Assembly: GCA_023437755.1 (NCBI GenBank)
Contig: JAEZFJ010000328.1
Span: 1 to 11,368 of the forward strand
Reading direction: 5' to 3'
Length of the DNA stretch: 11,368 nucleotides
Source: Pseudomonadota bacterium
GTDB lineage: Bacteria; Pseudomonadota; Alphaproteobacteria; Rhizobiales; Devosiaceae
The translations under genes and the position numbers were made by a program. Positions within the stretch are counted from its first letter, which is position 1. The number at the start of each line of letters is the position of its first letter. Below are positions 1-7,204 of this stretch, piece by piece. Below the pieces are notes generated by a model. That model did not search any database, was not told the origin of the DNA, and saw only the letters and a program-made list of their open reading frames with translations.

Positions 1-2255
1 GCAATGGCTGCCATGTTGACGATGCCGCGACTGGTGCTGGACGGCGCCAGGATGTGCGCCGGCGACTTTGTGCCCATCAGGATCGGACCCACCGAAAGCG
101 CGTGGTTCATTTCCTTGAGCAGCGTCATCGACAGATTGGCAGCGTCGAGGTTCGGGAACAGCAGCAAATTGGCTTCGCCACGCAGCACCGTGTCGGGGAT
201 ATAGCGCTCTCGCAGTTCGCTGCTGAGGGCGAGGTCACCCTGCATTTCGCCCTCAACGATCATGTCGGAGTCGATGGCCTTCAGCCGCTGATAGACCTCA
301 CGCATCTTCTCGGCGCTCTGGCCGTCGCGCGAGCCGAAGTTGGAATAGCTCAACAGGGCGATGCGCGCCTCGATATTGAAGCGTTTGAGGTGATCGCGTG
401 CTTGGAGCGCAATCCCGACCAGGGCATCGGCGGAGGGGTCGATGTGGACATAGGTGTCGGCGAGGAAGAACACGCCGCGCGGCATGATCAGCATCGACAG
501 AGCGGAAACCTCCTGCACCCCATCCTGCAGGCCGATCACCGAACGAATGTCGCGCACATGGCGGATATAGCGCCCCTGAAGGCCGCAAATCAGGGCGTCG
601 GCCTCACCCCGTTTCACCGCCAGTGCGCCGATGACCGTGGTATTGGTACGCACGATGGTCCGGGCCGTCTCTGGCGTAACGCCGCTGCGGCCGACCAGCG
701 AGTGGAACAGGGGGACGTAGGCGCGGTAGCGCGGATCGTCCTCGGGGTTGATAACCTCGAAATCCGTGCCGGGGCGCAGATGGAGTCCAAAGCGCTCGAT
801 GCGGGCTTCGATCACCGACGGACGCCCGATAAGGATCGGTCGGGCGATGCGTTCCTCCAGCAGCACCTGCGTGGCGCGGAGCACGCGCTCCTCCTCCCCG
901 TCGGCAAAGGCGATGCGCTGATTGCGCCCCTGAGCCCGGTCGATAATCGGCTTCATCACCAGCCCCGATCGGAAAACGAAGCGATTGAGGCTGTGGTGGT
1001 AGGCCTCCCAATCGGTGATCGGTTGCTTGGCGACACCGCTCTCCACCGCCGCGCGAGCCACGGCAGGGGCGATCCGCAGGATCAGCCGCTGGTCGAACGG
1101 ATTGGGAATGATGTGCTCTGGCCCGAACACCGTCGGGGCCCCGGATGCGGAGACCTCGAGCCCGGGATCGTGCGCGAGCTTGGCGATGGCGCGGACCGCG
1201 GCAAGCTTCATCTCCTCGTTGATTGTGGTGGCCGCAACGTCGAGCGCACCGCGGAAGATGAAGGGAAAGCAGAGGACATTGTTGACTTGGTTCGGATAAT
1301 CCGAGCGGCCAGTGCAGACCATGGCATCAGGCCGGATCTCGCGCGCCACCTCCGGCATGATCTCCGGATTGGGATTGGCCAGCGCCAGGATGAGCGGGCG
1401 AGGCCCCATGCGCTGCAGCATTTCGGGTGTCAGCGCACCGGCGGCGGAAAGGCCGAGGAAGACGTCGGCGTCGTCGATCACCTCCGCGAGGGTGGTGGCA
1501 TCACTTTCGCGGCGGAACTGGCCCCGCCACTTGTCATTGACGTCGTTGCGCTTGTGGGTGACGAGTCCGTCCTTGTCGGCGACCCAGATGTTCTCGTGCC
1601 GGGCGCCGAGAGCGACCAGGACGTTGAGGCAGGCAATGGCCGCGGCCCCTGCCCCCGAGGTGCAGATCTTCACGTCCTCGATACGCTTGCCGGCCAGTTC
1701 GAGACCGTTGAGTACGGCGGCGCCGACAATGATTGCGGTGCCGTGCTGGTCGTCGTGGAAAACGGGAATAGGCATGCGCTCGCGCAATGCTTCTTCGATG
1801 GCGAAGCAGTCCGGGGCGCGGATATCCTCCAGGTTGATGCCGCCAAAGGTAGGCCACAACGGCGCCACTGCCTCGACAAAGCGGGCAGGATCAATCTCGT
1901 CGATCTCGAGGTCGAACACGTCGATTCCCGCGAATTTCTTGAACAGAACCGCCTTGCCTTCCATCACTGGCTTGGAAGCGAGCGCCCCGATATTGCCCAG
2001 CCCCAGCACCGCGGTGCCGTTGGAGATCACGGCCACCAGGTTCTGGCGCGACGTGTAGCGCGCCACCGTATCCGGATCGGCGGCGATCTCCTCGCAGGGA
2101 GCGGCCACGCCGGGCGAGTAGGCCAGGGCCAGGTCGCGCTGGTTGCCCAGCGGCTTGGTCGGCTGGATCTCGAGCTTGCCCGGCTTGGGGTATTCATGGA
2201 AATGCAGGGCCGCTTCGCGCAAGGCCTTGCGCTGCTCGTTGACGTCGGTGCTCAC
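1..2255 (-). CDS. maeB: NADP-type malic enzyme with C-terminal phosphotransacetylase-like domain (MaeB family), 3' end cut by window edge
   Basis: Malic enzyme: oxidative decarboxylation of L-malate to pyruvate and CO2 with reduction of NAD(P)+, linking the TCA cycle to pyruvate, acetyl-CoA and NADPH supply; cytosolic. The visible 751 residues begin MSTDVNEQRKALREA. Catalytic features line up with the family: Tyr46 in AYSPGVA, general-base Lys101 in VMEGKAVLFK, metal ligands Glu143-Asp144 (NLEDIRAPD) and Asp169 (VFHDDQHG), and a Rossmann GAGAAA at 201-206. From about residue 430 to the end the protein resembles phosphate acetyltransferase. In known MaeB proteins this part is a regulatory acetyl-CoA-sensing domain with no PTA activity. 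MaeB proteins are about 750-770 aa, so only a few C-terminal residues lie beyond the left edge. The start is GTG at 2255, preceded by AAGGGAG about 8 nt upstream. The ATG at 2259 is out of frame and soon hits a stop. Cofactor preference (NADP versus NAD, as in the paired rhizobial Tme/Dme) cannot be decided from the sequence. Confidence 0.95.
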   Translation of the reverse strand, partial: MSTDVNEQRKALREAALHFHEYPKPGKLEIQPTKPLGNQRDLALAYSPGVAAPCEEIAADPDTVARYTSRQNLVAVISNGTAVLGLGNIGALASKPVMEGKAVLFKKFAGIDVFDLEIDEIDPARFVEAVAPLWPTFGGINLEDIRAPDCFAIEEALRERMPIPVFHDDQHGTAIIVGAAVLNGLELAGKRIEDVKICTSGAGAAAIACLNVLVALGARHENIWVADKDGLVTHKRNDVNDKWRGQFRRESDATTLAEVIDDADVFLGLSAAGALTPEMLQRMGPRPLILALANPNPEIMPEVAREIRPDAMVCTGRSDYPNQVNNVLCFPFIFRGALDVAATTINEEMKLAAVRAIAKLAHDPGLEVSASGAPTVFGPEHIIPNPFDQRLILRIAPAVARAAVESGVAKQPITDWEAYHHSLNRFVFRSGLVMKPIIDRAQGRNQRIAFADGEEERVLRATQVLLEERIARPILIGRPSVIEARIERFGLHLRPGTDFEVINPEDDPRYRAYVPLFHSLVGRSGVTPETARTIVRTNTTVIGALAVKRGEADALICGLQGRYIRHVRDIRSVIGLQDGVQEVSALSMLIMPRGVFFLADTYVHIDPSADALVGIALQARDHLKRFNIEARIALLSYSNFGSRDGQSAEKMREVYQRLKAIDSDMIVEGEMQGDLALSSELRERYIPDTVLRGEANLLLFPNLDAANLSMTLLKEMNHALSVGPILMGTKSPAHILAPSSTSRGIVNMAAI

Positions 2256-2297
2256 GCATTATCTCCCTTGCCTGCGCTGCGTTGCGGCAACACAGAC

Positions 2298-2313
2298 ATG
2301 GCGTTGGTGCCAT
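2298..2313. promoter_or_regulatory. Inverted repeat upstream of maeB, possible operator
   Basis: The 16-base element ATGGCGTTGGTGCCAT consists of perfect 5-bp arms (ATGGC / GCCAT) separated by 6 bases. It ends 42 bases before the maeB GTG start, where a repressor or LysR-type regulator site would be expected. No convincing -35/-10 pair was found around it. The arms are short enough to arise by chance, so this is only a candidate. Confidence 0.2.
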
Positions 2314-2328
2314 CAAACGGCGCCGATG

Positions 2329-2344
2329 AAAAGGCAAACTTGCC
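2329..2344 (-). terminator. Possible weak terminator after the EAL gene
   Basis: Read on the minus strand, 15 bases after the EAL stop codon, GGCA-AGTT-TGCC forms a 4-bp stem (5 bp if the loop closes further) with a 4-base loop, followed directly by TTTT. The stem is very short for an intrinsic terminator, so it may be leaky or not functional. If it does not work, the EAL gene and maeB could be read through as one transcript. Confidence 0.25.
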
Positions 2345-2358
2345 CGATTGCGCCGAAC

Positions 2359-3963
2359 TCACGCAGCGGCGGCCTCAACGATCTCGTTGATGCGGGCCCG
2401 CGGGGCAATGGTGGTGTGCAGGGCGGTCGCCAGTTCGCGGAACGCACCGATCTTCAGAGCCGGCGCGAAGATGAAGCCCTGCGCCTGAAGCACTCCGTGA
2501 GCCCGCAGATAGAGCGCCTGCTCCTCCGTCTCCACCCCTTCAGCCACGATCTCGCAGTTGAGATCCTTAGCCATGGCGATGAGGCCGTCGAGCACAGGAA
2601 CCTGCGTCGTGCCCGGCTTGATCATGTCGATGAAGATGCGGTCGATCTTGATGATGTCGCAGCCGAGCGTGCCGATATAGGCAAGGTTGGAGTGCCCGGT
2701 GCCGGCATCGTCGAGCGCCACTCTCGCCCCGAGCGCGTGAAGCCCCGAGATCACACTCAGCGCCACGGCGGAGTTCCCGAGCGGGTAACGCTCGGTGATC
2801 TCGAACACCAGTTGGCGGTAGCTGATGGCGGAGTTGCCGAAGATCGCCTGTACGTCGTCAACGATGCTGCCGTCGCGGAAATGGCCTTCAAACAGATTGA
2901 TGGAGATCTTGAGGTCCGGCATCATCTGCGCCAGATCGCCGAGGTCGTATTTCACCTGCTGCATCAGCGACAGCGTCATCGGGATGGCGAGGCCCGTCAC
3001 CTCGGCATAGTCGATAAAGGCGCCGGGCGGCACGACCTTGCCGTTCTTCTTCTCCCAGCGGCACAGCACCTCGCAGCCCTCGAGTACTCCTGTGCGCAGG
3101 TTGATCACCGGCTGATAGTAAGGCTTGATCTCGCCGCGAGCGACGGCGCGCTCCAGATCAAATGCCGGCACGCGTGACCGACGGACATATTGCAGTGCCA
3201 GCATGAGAAAGGCGCCACTCATCAGGCAGGCGACAACGGTGAAACCGACATCGAGATCGACATAGTCGGAGCGAGTCATGGCAAAGGGGGCCGCATATTC
3301 CACCTTGAGCGGCAGTTCCCCGGCGAATGCCTGTCCATGTACGAACTCGGAACTGCTGGCCCGCCGGTCGAAGGCTTCGGCGTCCCCGACGCTCAACACC
3401 GGATCGCCATTGGCGAGAACGACCCGCAGCATGCCGCCGCTGCGCATGCCCTGCGAAATGGCGTCGATCCCCTGCCCCAGCAGCGGGAGAAATACCGACA
3501 CGGTCCGGCTGGTGCCGAATGCCTGCGTGATCTTGAGAGCCGGGATGTCGAGGCTCCCCAGCACCACCACTGCCACGGTCTCGGTCTGGCCCGGAATCGG
3601 CAGATCTTCCGACAAGGGCGAGTACCGGACCAGGCGTCCGAGGGCATCGCAGTACTGCACCCCGTCGGCATTCTCGACCAGCACCTGCTTGACGTTGAGG
3701 CTGGATTCCATCGCCGCCTGAGCGTTGGCGAGGAAGGTCGGAGTGCAGAGGGAGGGACTGTCGGCAAGAACGGTCCGGAGGGTGGTGACCGACTCCTGCA
3801 CTGCAGCTTCTATCTGCGAGGCAAGGGCCGTGCTGTAGAGCTGCGACGTCGCTTTTTCCCTGACGCGGACATAGGAGTCGAGCAGGTAGTCGACCGCAAG
3901 GATCGGCACGAATGCGAGGATCGCGCCGATCAGCATCAGGACATTTGAATAGCGCGACCGCAC
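2359..3963 (-). CDS. Membrane-anchored CSS-motif-like EAL domain cyclic-di-GMP phosphodiesterase
   Basis: 534 residues. A first membrane helix (about 8-28), a periplasmic segment of about 200 residues and a second helix (about 238-260) are followed by a cytoplasmic EAL domain (about 268-515). EAL domains hydrolyse c-di-GMP to pGpG and so favour motility over biofilm. The catalytic set looks complete: Glu298-Val-Leu-Cys-Arg302 as a variant ExLxR, Asn356 (SINLF), Glu388 (FEITER), Asp418-Asp419 (DDAGTGHSNL), Lys439 (IIKIDR), Glu475 (AEGVETEEQ) and Gln495 (QGF). An active enzyme is predicted. The periplasmic part fits the CSS-motif family (E. coli PdeB/PdeC type), with two cysteines at 73 (SLCTPT) and 105 (QYCDALG). 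In that family a periplasmic disulfide controls activity. Here the motif is Cys-Thr rather than Cys-Ser-Ser. The start used is GTG 3963, the first start codon after an in-frame stop; its Shine-Dalgarno is poor, so ATG 3936 (residue 10) is an alternative. A CtrA-like box lies 50 bases upstream. Confidence 0.92.
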   Translation of the reverse strand: MRSRYSNVLMLIGAILAFVPILAVDYLLDSYVRVREKATSQLYSTALASQIEAAVQESVTTLRTVLADSPSLCTPTFLANAQAAMESSLNVKQVLVENADGVQYCDALGRLVRYSPLSEDLPIPGQTETVAVVVLGSLDIPALKITQAFGTSRTVSVFLPLLGQGIDAISQGMRSGGMLRVVLANGDPVLSVGDAEAFDRRASSSEFVHGQAFAGELPLKVEYAAPFAMTRSDYVDLDVGFTVVACLMSGAFLMLALQYVRRSRVPAFDLERAVARGEIKPYYQPVINLRTGVLEGCEVLCRWEKKNGKVVPPGAFIDYAEVTGLAIPMTLSLMQQVKYDLGDLAQMMPDLKISINLFEGHFRDGSIVDDVQAIFGNSAISYRQLVFEITERYPLGNSAVALSVISGLHALGARVALDDAGTGHSNLAYIGTLGCDIIKIDRIFIDMIKPGTTQVPVLDGLIAMAKDLNCEIVAEGVETEEQALYLRAHGVLQAQGFIFAPALKIGAFRELATALHTTIAPRARINEIVEAAAA

Positions 3964-4013
3964 AGTGCGAATCCGACGAGGACCACCAGGTACCTCAGCG
4001 GTAGCAGTGCGAT

Positions 4014-4041
4014 GTTAACGCAGCATTAAGCCTGGTTAACC
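4014..4041 (-). promoter_or_regulatory. CtrA-type binding box plus half-site upstream of the EAL gene
   Basis: On the minus strand, 4029-4014 reads TTAA-TGCTGCG-TTAAC, an exact match to the alphaproteobacterial CtrA full site TTAA-N7-TTAAC. Just upstream, 4041-4034 reads GGTTAACC, an extra half-site in the favoured TTAACC form. The cluster lies in the 90-base gap between the aspS stop and the EAL start, with 50 bases between the box and the GTG. That position suits activation by overlap of a -35 region. TTAA is rare in such GC-rich DNA, so three copies in 28 bases are unlikely to be accidental. Actual binding is inferred. Confidence 0.6.
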
Positions 4042-4053
4042 GCCGGTGAGCGG

Positions 4054-5841
4054 CTACTGAACGTTCAGGCGGATGCTCAGTTCGCGAAGCTGCTTGTTGT
4101 CTGCCGGGCTGGGCGCGCCCATCAGCAGATCCTCGGCCTGCTGGTTCATCGGGAAGGCCGTGATCTCGCGCAGGTTCTGCACGCCGCACAGCAGCATGAC
4201 GATGCGGTCGATACCGAAGGCGGCGCCACCATGCGGCGGAGCGCCATACTGGAAGGCCCGGTAGAGACCGCCGAACTGCTCTTCCACTTCCTCGCGCGAC
4301 TTGCCGGTGAGCTCGAACGCCTTGACCATGGTCTCTGGCTCCTGGTTACGGATCGCCCCGGAGGCGATTTCGTAGCCGTTGCAGACCGCGTCGTACTGGT
4401 AGGCCTTGAGCGAAAGCGGATCGGCAGAGTTCAGCGCCTCGAGACCGCCCTGCGGCATCGAGAAGGGGTTGTGCGCGAAGTCGATGCGCTTTTCTTCCTC
4501 GCTCCACTCGTAGAACGGGAAGTCGACGATCCAGCAGAGCGCAAACTGCTCGGTGTCCACCACGCCGAGATCGGTGCCGACCTTGGTGCGGGCCTCGCCG
4601 GCGAACTTGTAGAACTTCTCAGGCCGTCCAGCGACGAAGAAGACGGCGTCGCCATCTTCGAGGCCGAGTTGGGCCTTGAGCGCGGCTGTGCGCTCTTCAC
4701 CGATGTTCTTCGCAATCGGACCGGAACCGGCCCCGTCCTTGAAGAAGATATAGCCGAGGCCCGGCTGGCCTTCACCCTGGGCCCAGGCATTCATGCGATC
4801 GCAGAAGGCACGGCCGATCGGCTCGGCACCGGCCTTGTTCTTGGCCGGGATGGCCCAGACTTCCACTTTCGGATCGGCCTCTATCTGGTTGGCGAAAACC
4901 TTGAAGCCCGAACCGGCGAAGTGCTCGGTCACGCCCTGGATTTCGATCGGGTTGCGGAGGTCCGGCTTGTCCGAGCCGTATTTGCGGATGGCGGTGTCGT
5001 AGGGAATGCGCGGCCAGTTGCGGGTGACGCGCTTGCCATCGGCAAACTCCTCGAACACGCGCGTCATCACCGGCTCGACGGTGTTCCAGACGTCTTCCTG
5101 GGTGACGAAGCTCATTTCGAGGTCGAGCTGGTAGAACTCGCCCGGCAGACGGTCGGCGCGCGGATCCTCGTCGCGGAAGCACGGTGCCACCTGGAAGTAG
5201 CGGTCGAAGCCGGCCACCATCAGCAACTGCTTGTACTGCTGCGGCGCCTGCGGCAGGGCGAAGAACTTGCCGGGATGGATGCGGCTCGGCACCAGGAAGT
5301 CGCGCGCGCCCTCAGGCGAGGAGGCGGTGAGGATGGGGGTCGAGAATTCGGTGAAGCCGGCCCCACCCATGCCGGTGCGCATGGCGGAAATGATCTGCGT
5401 GCGCTTGACGATGTTGGCGTGGAGCTTCTCACGACGCAGGTCGAGGAAGCGGTAACGCAGGCGAATGTCTTCCGGATATTCCTGGTCGCCGAACACCGGC
5501 AGCGGCAGCTCTTTCGCGGCCGACAGCACTTCCAGTTCGCGGATGAACACCTCCACCTTCCCGGTGGCGATGTTGGGGTTGATCGCCGCCGGGTCGCGCA
5601 GCTTGACCTCGCCGTCGATGCGCAGGACCCACTCGGACCGCACTTTTTCCGCCTCGGCAAAAGCCGGGGAGTCCGGATCGATCACGCACTGAGTGACGCC
5701 ATAGTGGTCGCGCAGGTCGATGAACAACAGCCCGCCGTGGTCGCGGATGCGGTGGGCCCAGCCGCTGAGACGCACGGTCTGACCCGCATCGGCGTCGGTC
5801 AACGCGCCACAGGTGTGCGAGCGATAGCGGTGGAGGGTCAT
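4054..5841 (-). CDS. aspS: Aspartyl-tRNA synthetase, probably non-discriminating (AspRS / AspRS-Asn type)
   Basis: 595 residues, full length for a bacterial AspRS (E. coli 590). This class IIb synthetase charges tRNA-Asp with aspartate using ATP. Visible parts are an N-terminal OB-fold anticodon-binding domain (about 1-105), motif 1 around 162-187, the amino-acid-binding loop ALPQAPQQYKQLL (195-207), motif 2 with FRDEDPRADRLPGEF (222-236), the bacterial GAD insertion (about 290-430), and motif 3 GAPPHGGAAFGIDRI (533-547) with the ATP-binding Arg546. The RDHGG sequence (33-37) carries a His where discriminating enzymes such as that of E. coli have Leu. The same His is found in the non-discriminating AspRS of Pseudomonas aeruginosa, so it may also charge tRNA-Asn, with GatCAB completing Asn-tRNA. 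The start is ATG 5841 (MTLHRYRSHT). The frame is open to 5886, but those 15 codons have no family counterpart and overlap the promoter. The Shine-Dalgarno (CCAGAG) is weak. Confidence 0.97.
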   Translation of the reverse strand: MTLHRYRSHTCGALTDADAGQTVRLSGWAHRIRDHGGLLFIDLRDHYGVTQCVIDPDSPAFAEAEKVRSEWVLRIDGEVKLRDPAAINPNIATGKVEVFIRELEVLSAAKELPLPVFGDQEYPEDIRLRYRFLDLRREKLHANIVKRTQIISAMRTGMGGAGFTEFSTPILTASSPEGARDFLVPSRIHPGKFFALPQAPQQYKQLLMVAGFDRYFQVAPCFRDEDPRADRLPGEFYQLDLEMSFVTQEDVWNTVEPVMTRVFEEFADGKRVTRNWPRIPYDTAIRKYGSDKPDLRNPIEIQGVTEHFAGSGFKVFANQIEADPKVEVWAIPAKNKAGAEPIGRAFCDRMNAWAQGEGQPGLGYIFFKDGAGSGPIAKNIGEERTAALKAQLGLEDGDAVFFVAGRPEKFYKFAGEARTKVGTDLGVVDTEQFALCWIVDFPFYEWSEEEKRIDFAHNPFSMPQGGLEALNSADPLSLKAYQYDAVCNGYEIASGAIRNQEPETMVKAFELTGKSREEVEEQFGGLYRAFQYGAPPHGGAAFGIDRIVMLLCGVQNLREITAFPMNQQAEDLLMGAPSPADNKQLRELSIRLNVQ

Positions 5842-5876
5842 GGCATACTCTGGAGAACAGCGGAATCTGGCGCGGG

Positions 5877-5905
5877 TAAAGCACATGCAGCCCCTGCCTT
5901 GTCAA
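5877..5905 (-). promoter_or_regulatory. Candidate sigma-70 promoter for aspS
   Basis: On the minus strand a perfect -35 TTGACA (5905-5900; CTTGAC in the alphaproteobacterial form) is followed by a 17-base spacer and GCTTTA (5882-5877), a poor -10 preceded by TG-T as in an extended -10. The -10 lies about 35 bases before the aspS ATG. The -35 is strong evidence and the -10 weak. Confidence 0.45.
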
Positions 5906-5908
5906 GGC
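5896..5908. repeat. 13-bp palindrome overlapping the aspS -35 box
   Basis: GCCTTGTCAAGGC is a perfect 6+1+6 inverted repeat that contains the -35 hexamer of the aspS promoter candidate. Flanking CTGCC and GGCAG (5893-5897 and about 5910-5914) extend the symmetry imperfectly. It could be an operator or a chance result of the TTGACA context; it has no T-run, so it is not an intrinsic terminator. It sits in the 193-base divergent spacer between aspS and rnd. Confidence 0.35.
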
Positions 5909-6034
5909 GCGGCAGTCCTTCAACGGCATTGGAGCGACCGCCCGACGGCAGCCGGAAAATCGGTGGAGCCCGGGGCGTGACCCTGCTAGGAAGAATACCG
6001 GCTTTTTTGAGACGGAAGTTTGACGGACCGCAGT

Positions 6035-7204
6035 ATGGATCTGATCACCACTACGAACGTGCTCGCGGATTTCTGCGAGCGCGCACAGAAGTTTGACTTC
6101 GTCACCGTCGAAACCGAATTTCTGCGAGAGACGACCTACTGGCCGAAGCTATGCCGCATTCAGGCGGCGACGGACGACGAGGCGGTGCTGATCGATCCGC
6201 TGGCGCCGGGGCTGGACCTCGCGCCGTTCTTTGCCCTGCTCGCGAACCCCGCCGTTACCAAGGTGTTCCACGCCGCCCGTCAGGACATCGAAATTTTCGT
6301 CAAGCTGACCGGCGAGGTGCCGCACAACATCTTCGACACCCAGATCGCGGCCAGCGTCTGCGGGTTCGGCGACAGCATCTCCTACGACAATCTGGTGCGC
6401 TCGATCGTCAAGGTAGAACTCGACAAGTCGAGCCGCTTCACCGACTGGTCGGCGCGGCCGCTTTCGGAGAAGCAGCGGCTCTACGCCATCGCCGACGTCA
6501 CCCACCTTCGGGACATCTATCGCGAACTTCGGGAGCAGGTGGATCGCACCAGGCGATGGGACTGGGTCGAGGACGAGCTCGGCATCCTGCGCAATATCGA
6601 CACCTATGTGATCCGTCCGGAGCGCGCCTGGGAGCGGCTCAAGATGAAGGTCAACCGGCCGCGCGACCTGGCCGCCCTGCAAAGGCTCGCCGAGTGGCGC
6701 GAGCGCAAGGCGCAGGAAACGGACCAGCCGCGCAGCCGCATCCTCAAGGACGACGTGTTGTTCGAGCTGGCGCAGCAGCGGCCACTGACGCCCGATGCGT
6801 TCGAGAAGCTGCGGGCAGTGCCGCGCGGCTATGGCCGCAGTTCGGCGGCTGCCGAGATCAAGACGCTGCTCAGGGAGGTGGAGGCCCTGCCGAAGTCGGC
6901 GCTGCCACCGACCCCTGAGCGCTATCGCGGCCCCTCCCCCAAAGGCGCTGTCGGCGACCTGCTGCGCGTGCTGCTGAAATCGGTCTCCGAGCAGCACGGA
7001 GTGGCAGCGCGGATCGTCGCCACCTCTGACGACATCGACGCCATCGTGCTCGACGACGATGCCGACGTGCCGGCAATGCGCGGCTGGCGGCGGAAGCTGT
7101 TCGGCGAAAAGGCCCTCGACATCAAGCACGGCCGCATCGGGCTCGTCGCCACCCGCAGGGGCGTGGTCGAATTCGCGGTGAAGCAGGCCGAACCGGCCGA
7201 GTAG
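6035..7204 (+). CDS. rnd: Ribonuclease D (DEDDy 3'-5' exoribonuclease with HRDC domain)
   Basis: 389 residues. RNase D trims the 3' ends of tRNA precursors and other small RNAs; cytosolic, two-metal chemistry. The exonuclease domain spans about 1-170. Exo I is VETEFLRETTYWPKL (25-39), Exo II has HAARQDIEIF with Asp84 and FDTQIAA (100-106), and Exo III is YAIADVTHL with Tyr150 and Asp154, giving the DEDDy class. An HRDC-type helical domain for RNA binding follows at about 208-285, then a C-terminal region. The first acidic ligand, Asp in the usual V-D-T-E-F (E. coli Asp28), is Glu26 here, while its partner Glu28 is kept. Start chosen at ATG 6035 with GACGGA 7 nt upstream. A TTG at 6020 would add five residues (MTDRS), but it lies only 1 nt from the ACGGAAG sequence. 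The gene is divergent from aspS, and its stop abuts the stop of the ASCH gene. Function is sure; the effect of the substitution is not. Confidence 0.95.
   Translation: MDLITTTNVLADFCERAQKFDFVTVETEFLRETTYWPKLCRIQAATDDEAVLIDPLAPGLDLAPFFALLANPAVTKVFHAARQDIEIFVKLTGEVPHNIFDTQIAASVCGFGDSISYDNLVRSIVKVELDKSSRFTDWSARPLSEKQRLYAIADVTHLRDIYRELREQVDRTRRWDWVEDELGILRNIDTYVIRPERAWERLKMKVNRPRDLAALQRLAEWRERKAQETDQPRSRILKDDVLFELAQQRPLTPDAFEKLRAVPRGYGRSSAAAEIKTLLREVEALPKSALPPTPERYRGPSPKGAVGDLLRVLLKSVSEQHGVAARIVATSDDIDAIVLDDDADVPAMRGWRRKLFGEKALDIKHGRIGLVATRRGVVEFAVKQAEPAE

Noticed and set aside
2257..2259. ATG just upstream as maeB start
   Set aside because: It is out of frame with the malic enzyme and meets a stop after about 22 codons; GTG 2255 gives the conserved N-terminus.
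54..2390. 778-codon open frame on the plus strand
   Set aside because: It lies exactly antisense to maeB, whose translation shows a full set of malic-enzyme motifs. The plus-strand translation has no recognisable domain; long antisense frames are common in GC-rich genes.
4231..6096. 621-codon open frame on the plus strand
   Set aside because: Antisense shadow of aspS, running on through the spacer into the start of rnd; low-complexity His/Arg/Glu-rich translation without motifs.
6151..6918. 255-codon plus-strand frame inside rnd
   Set aside because: A +2 frame shadow of rnd; no start signal and no domain.
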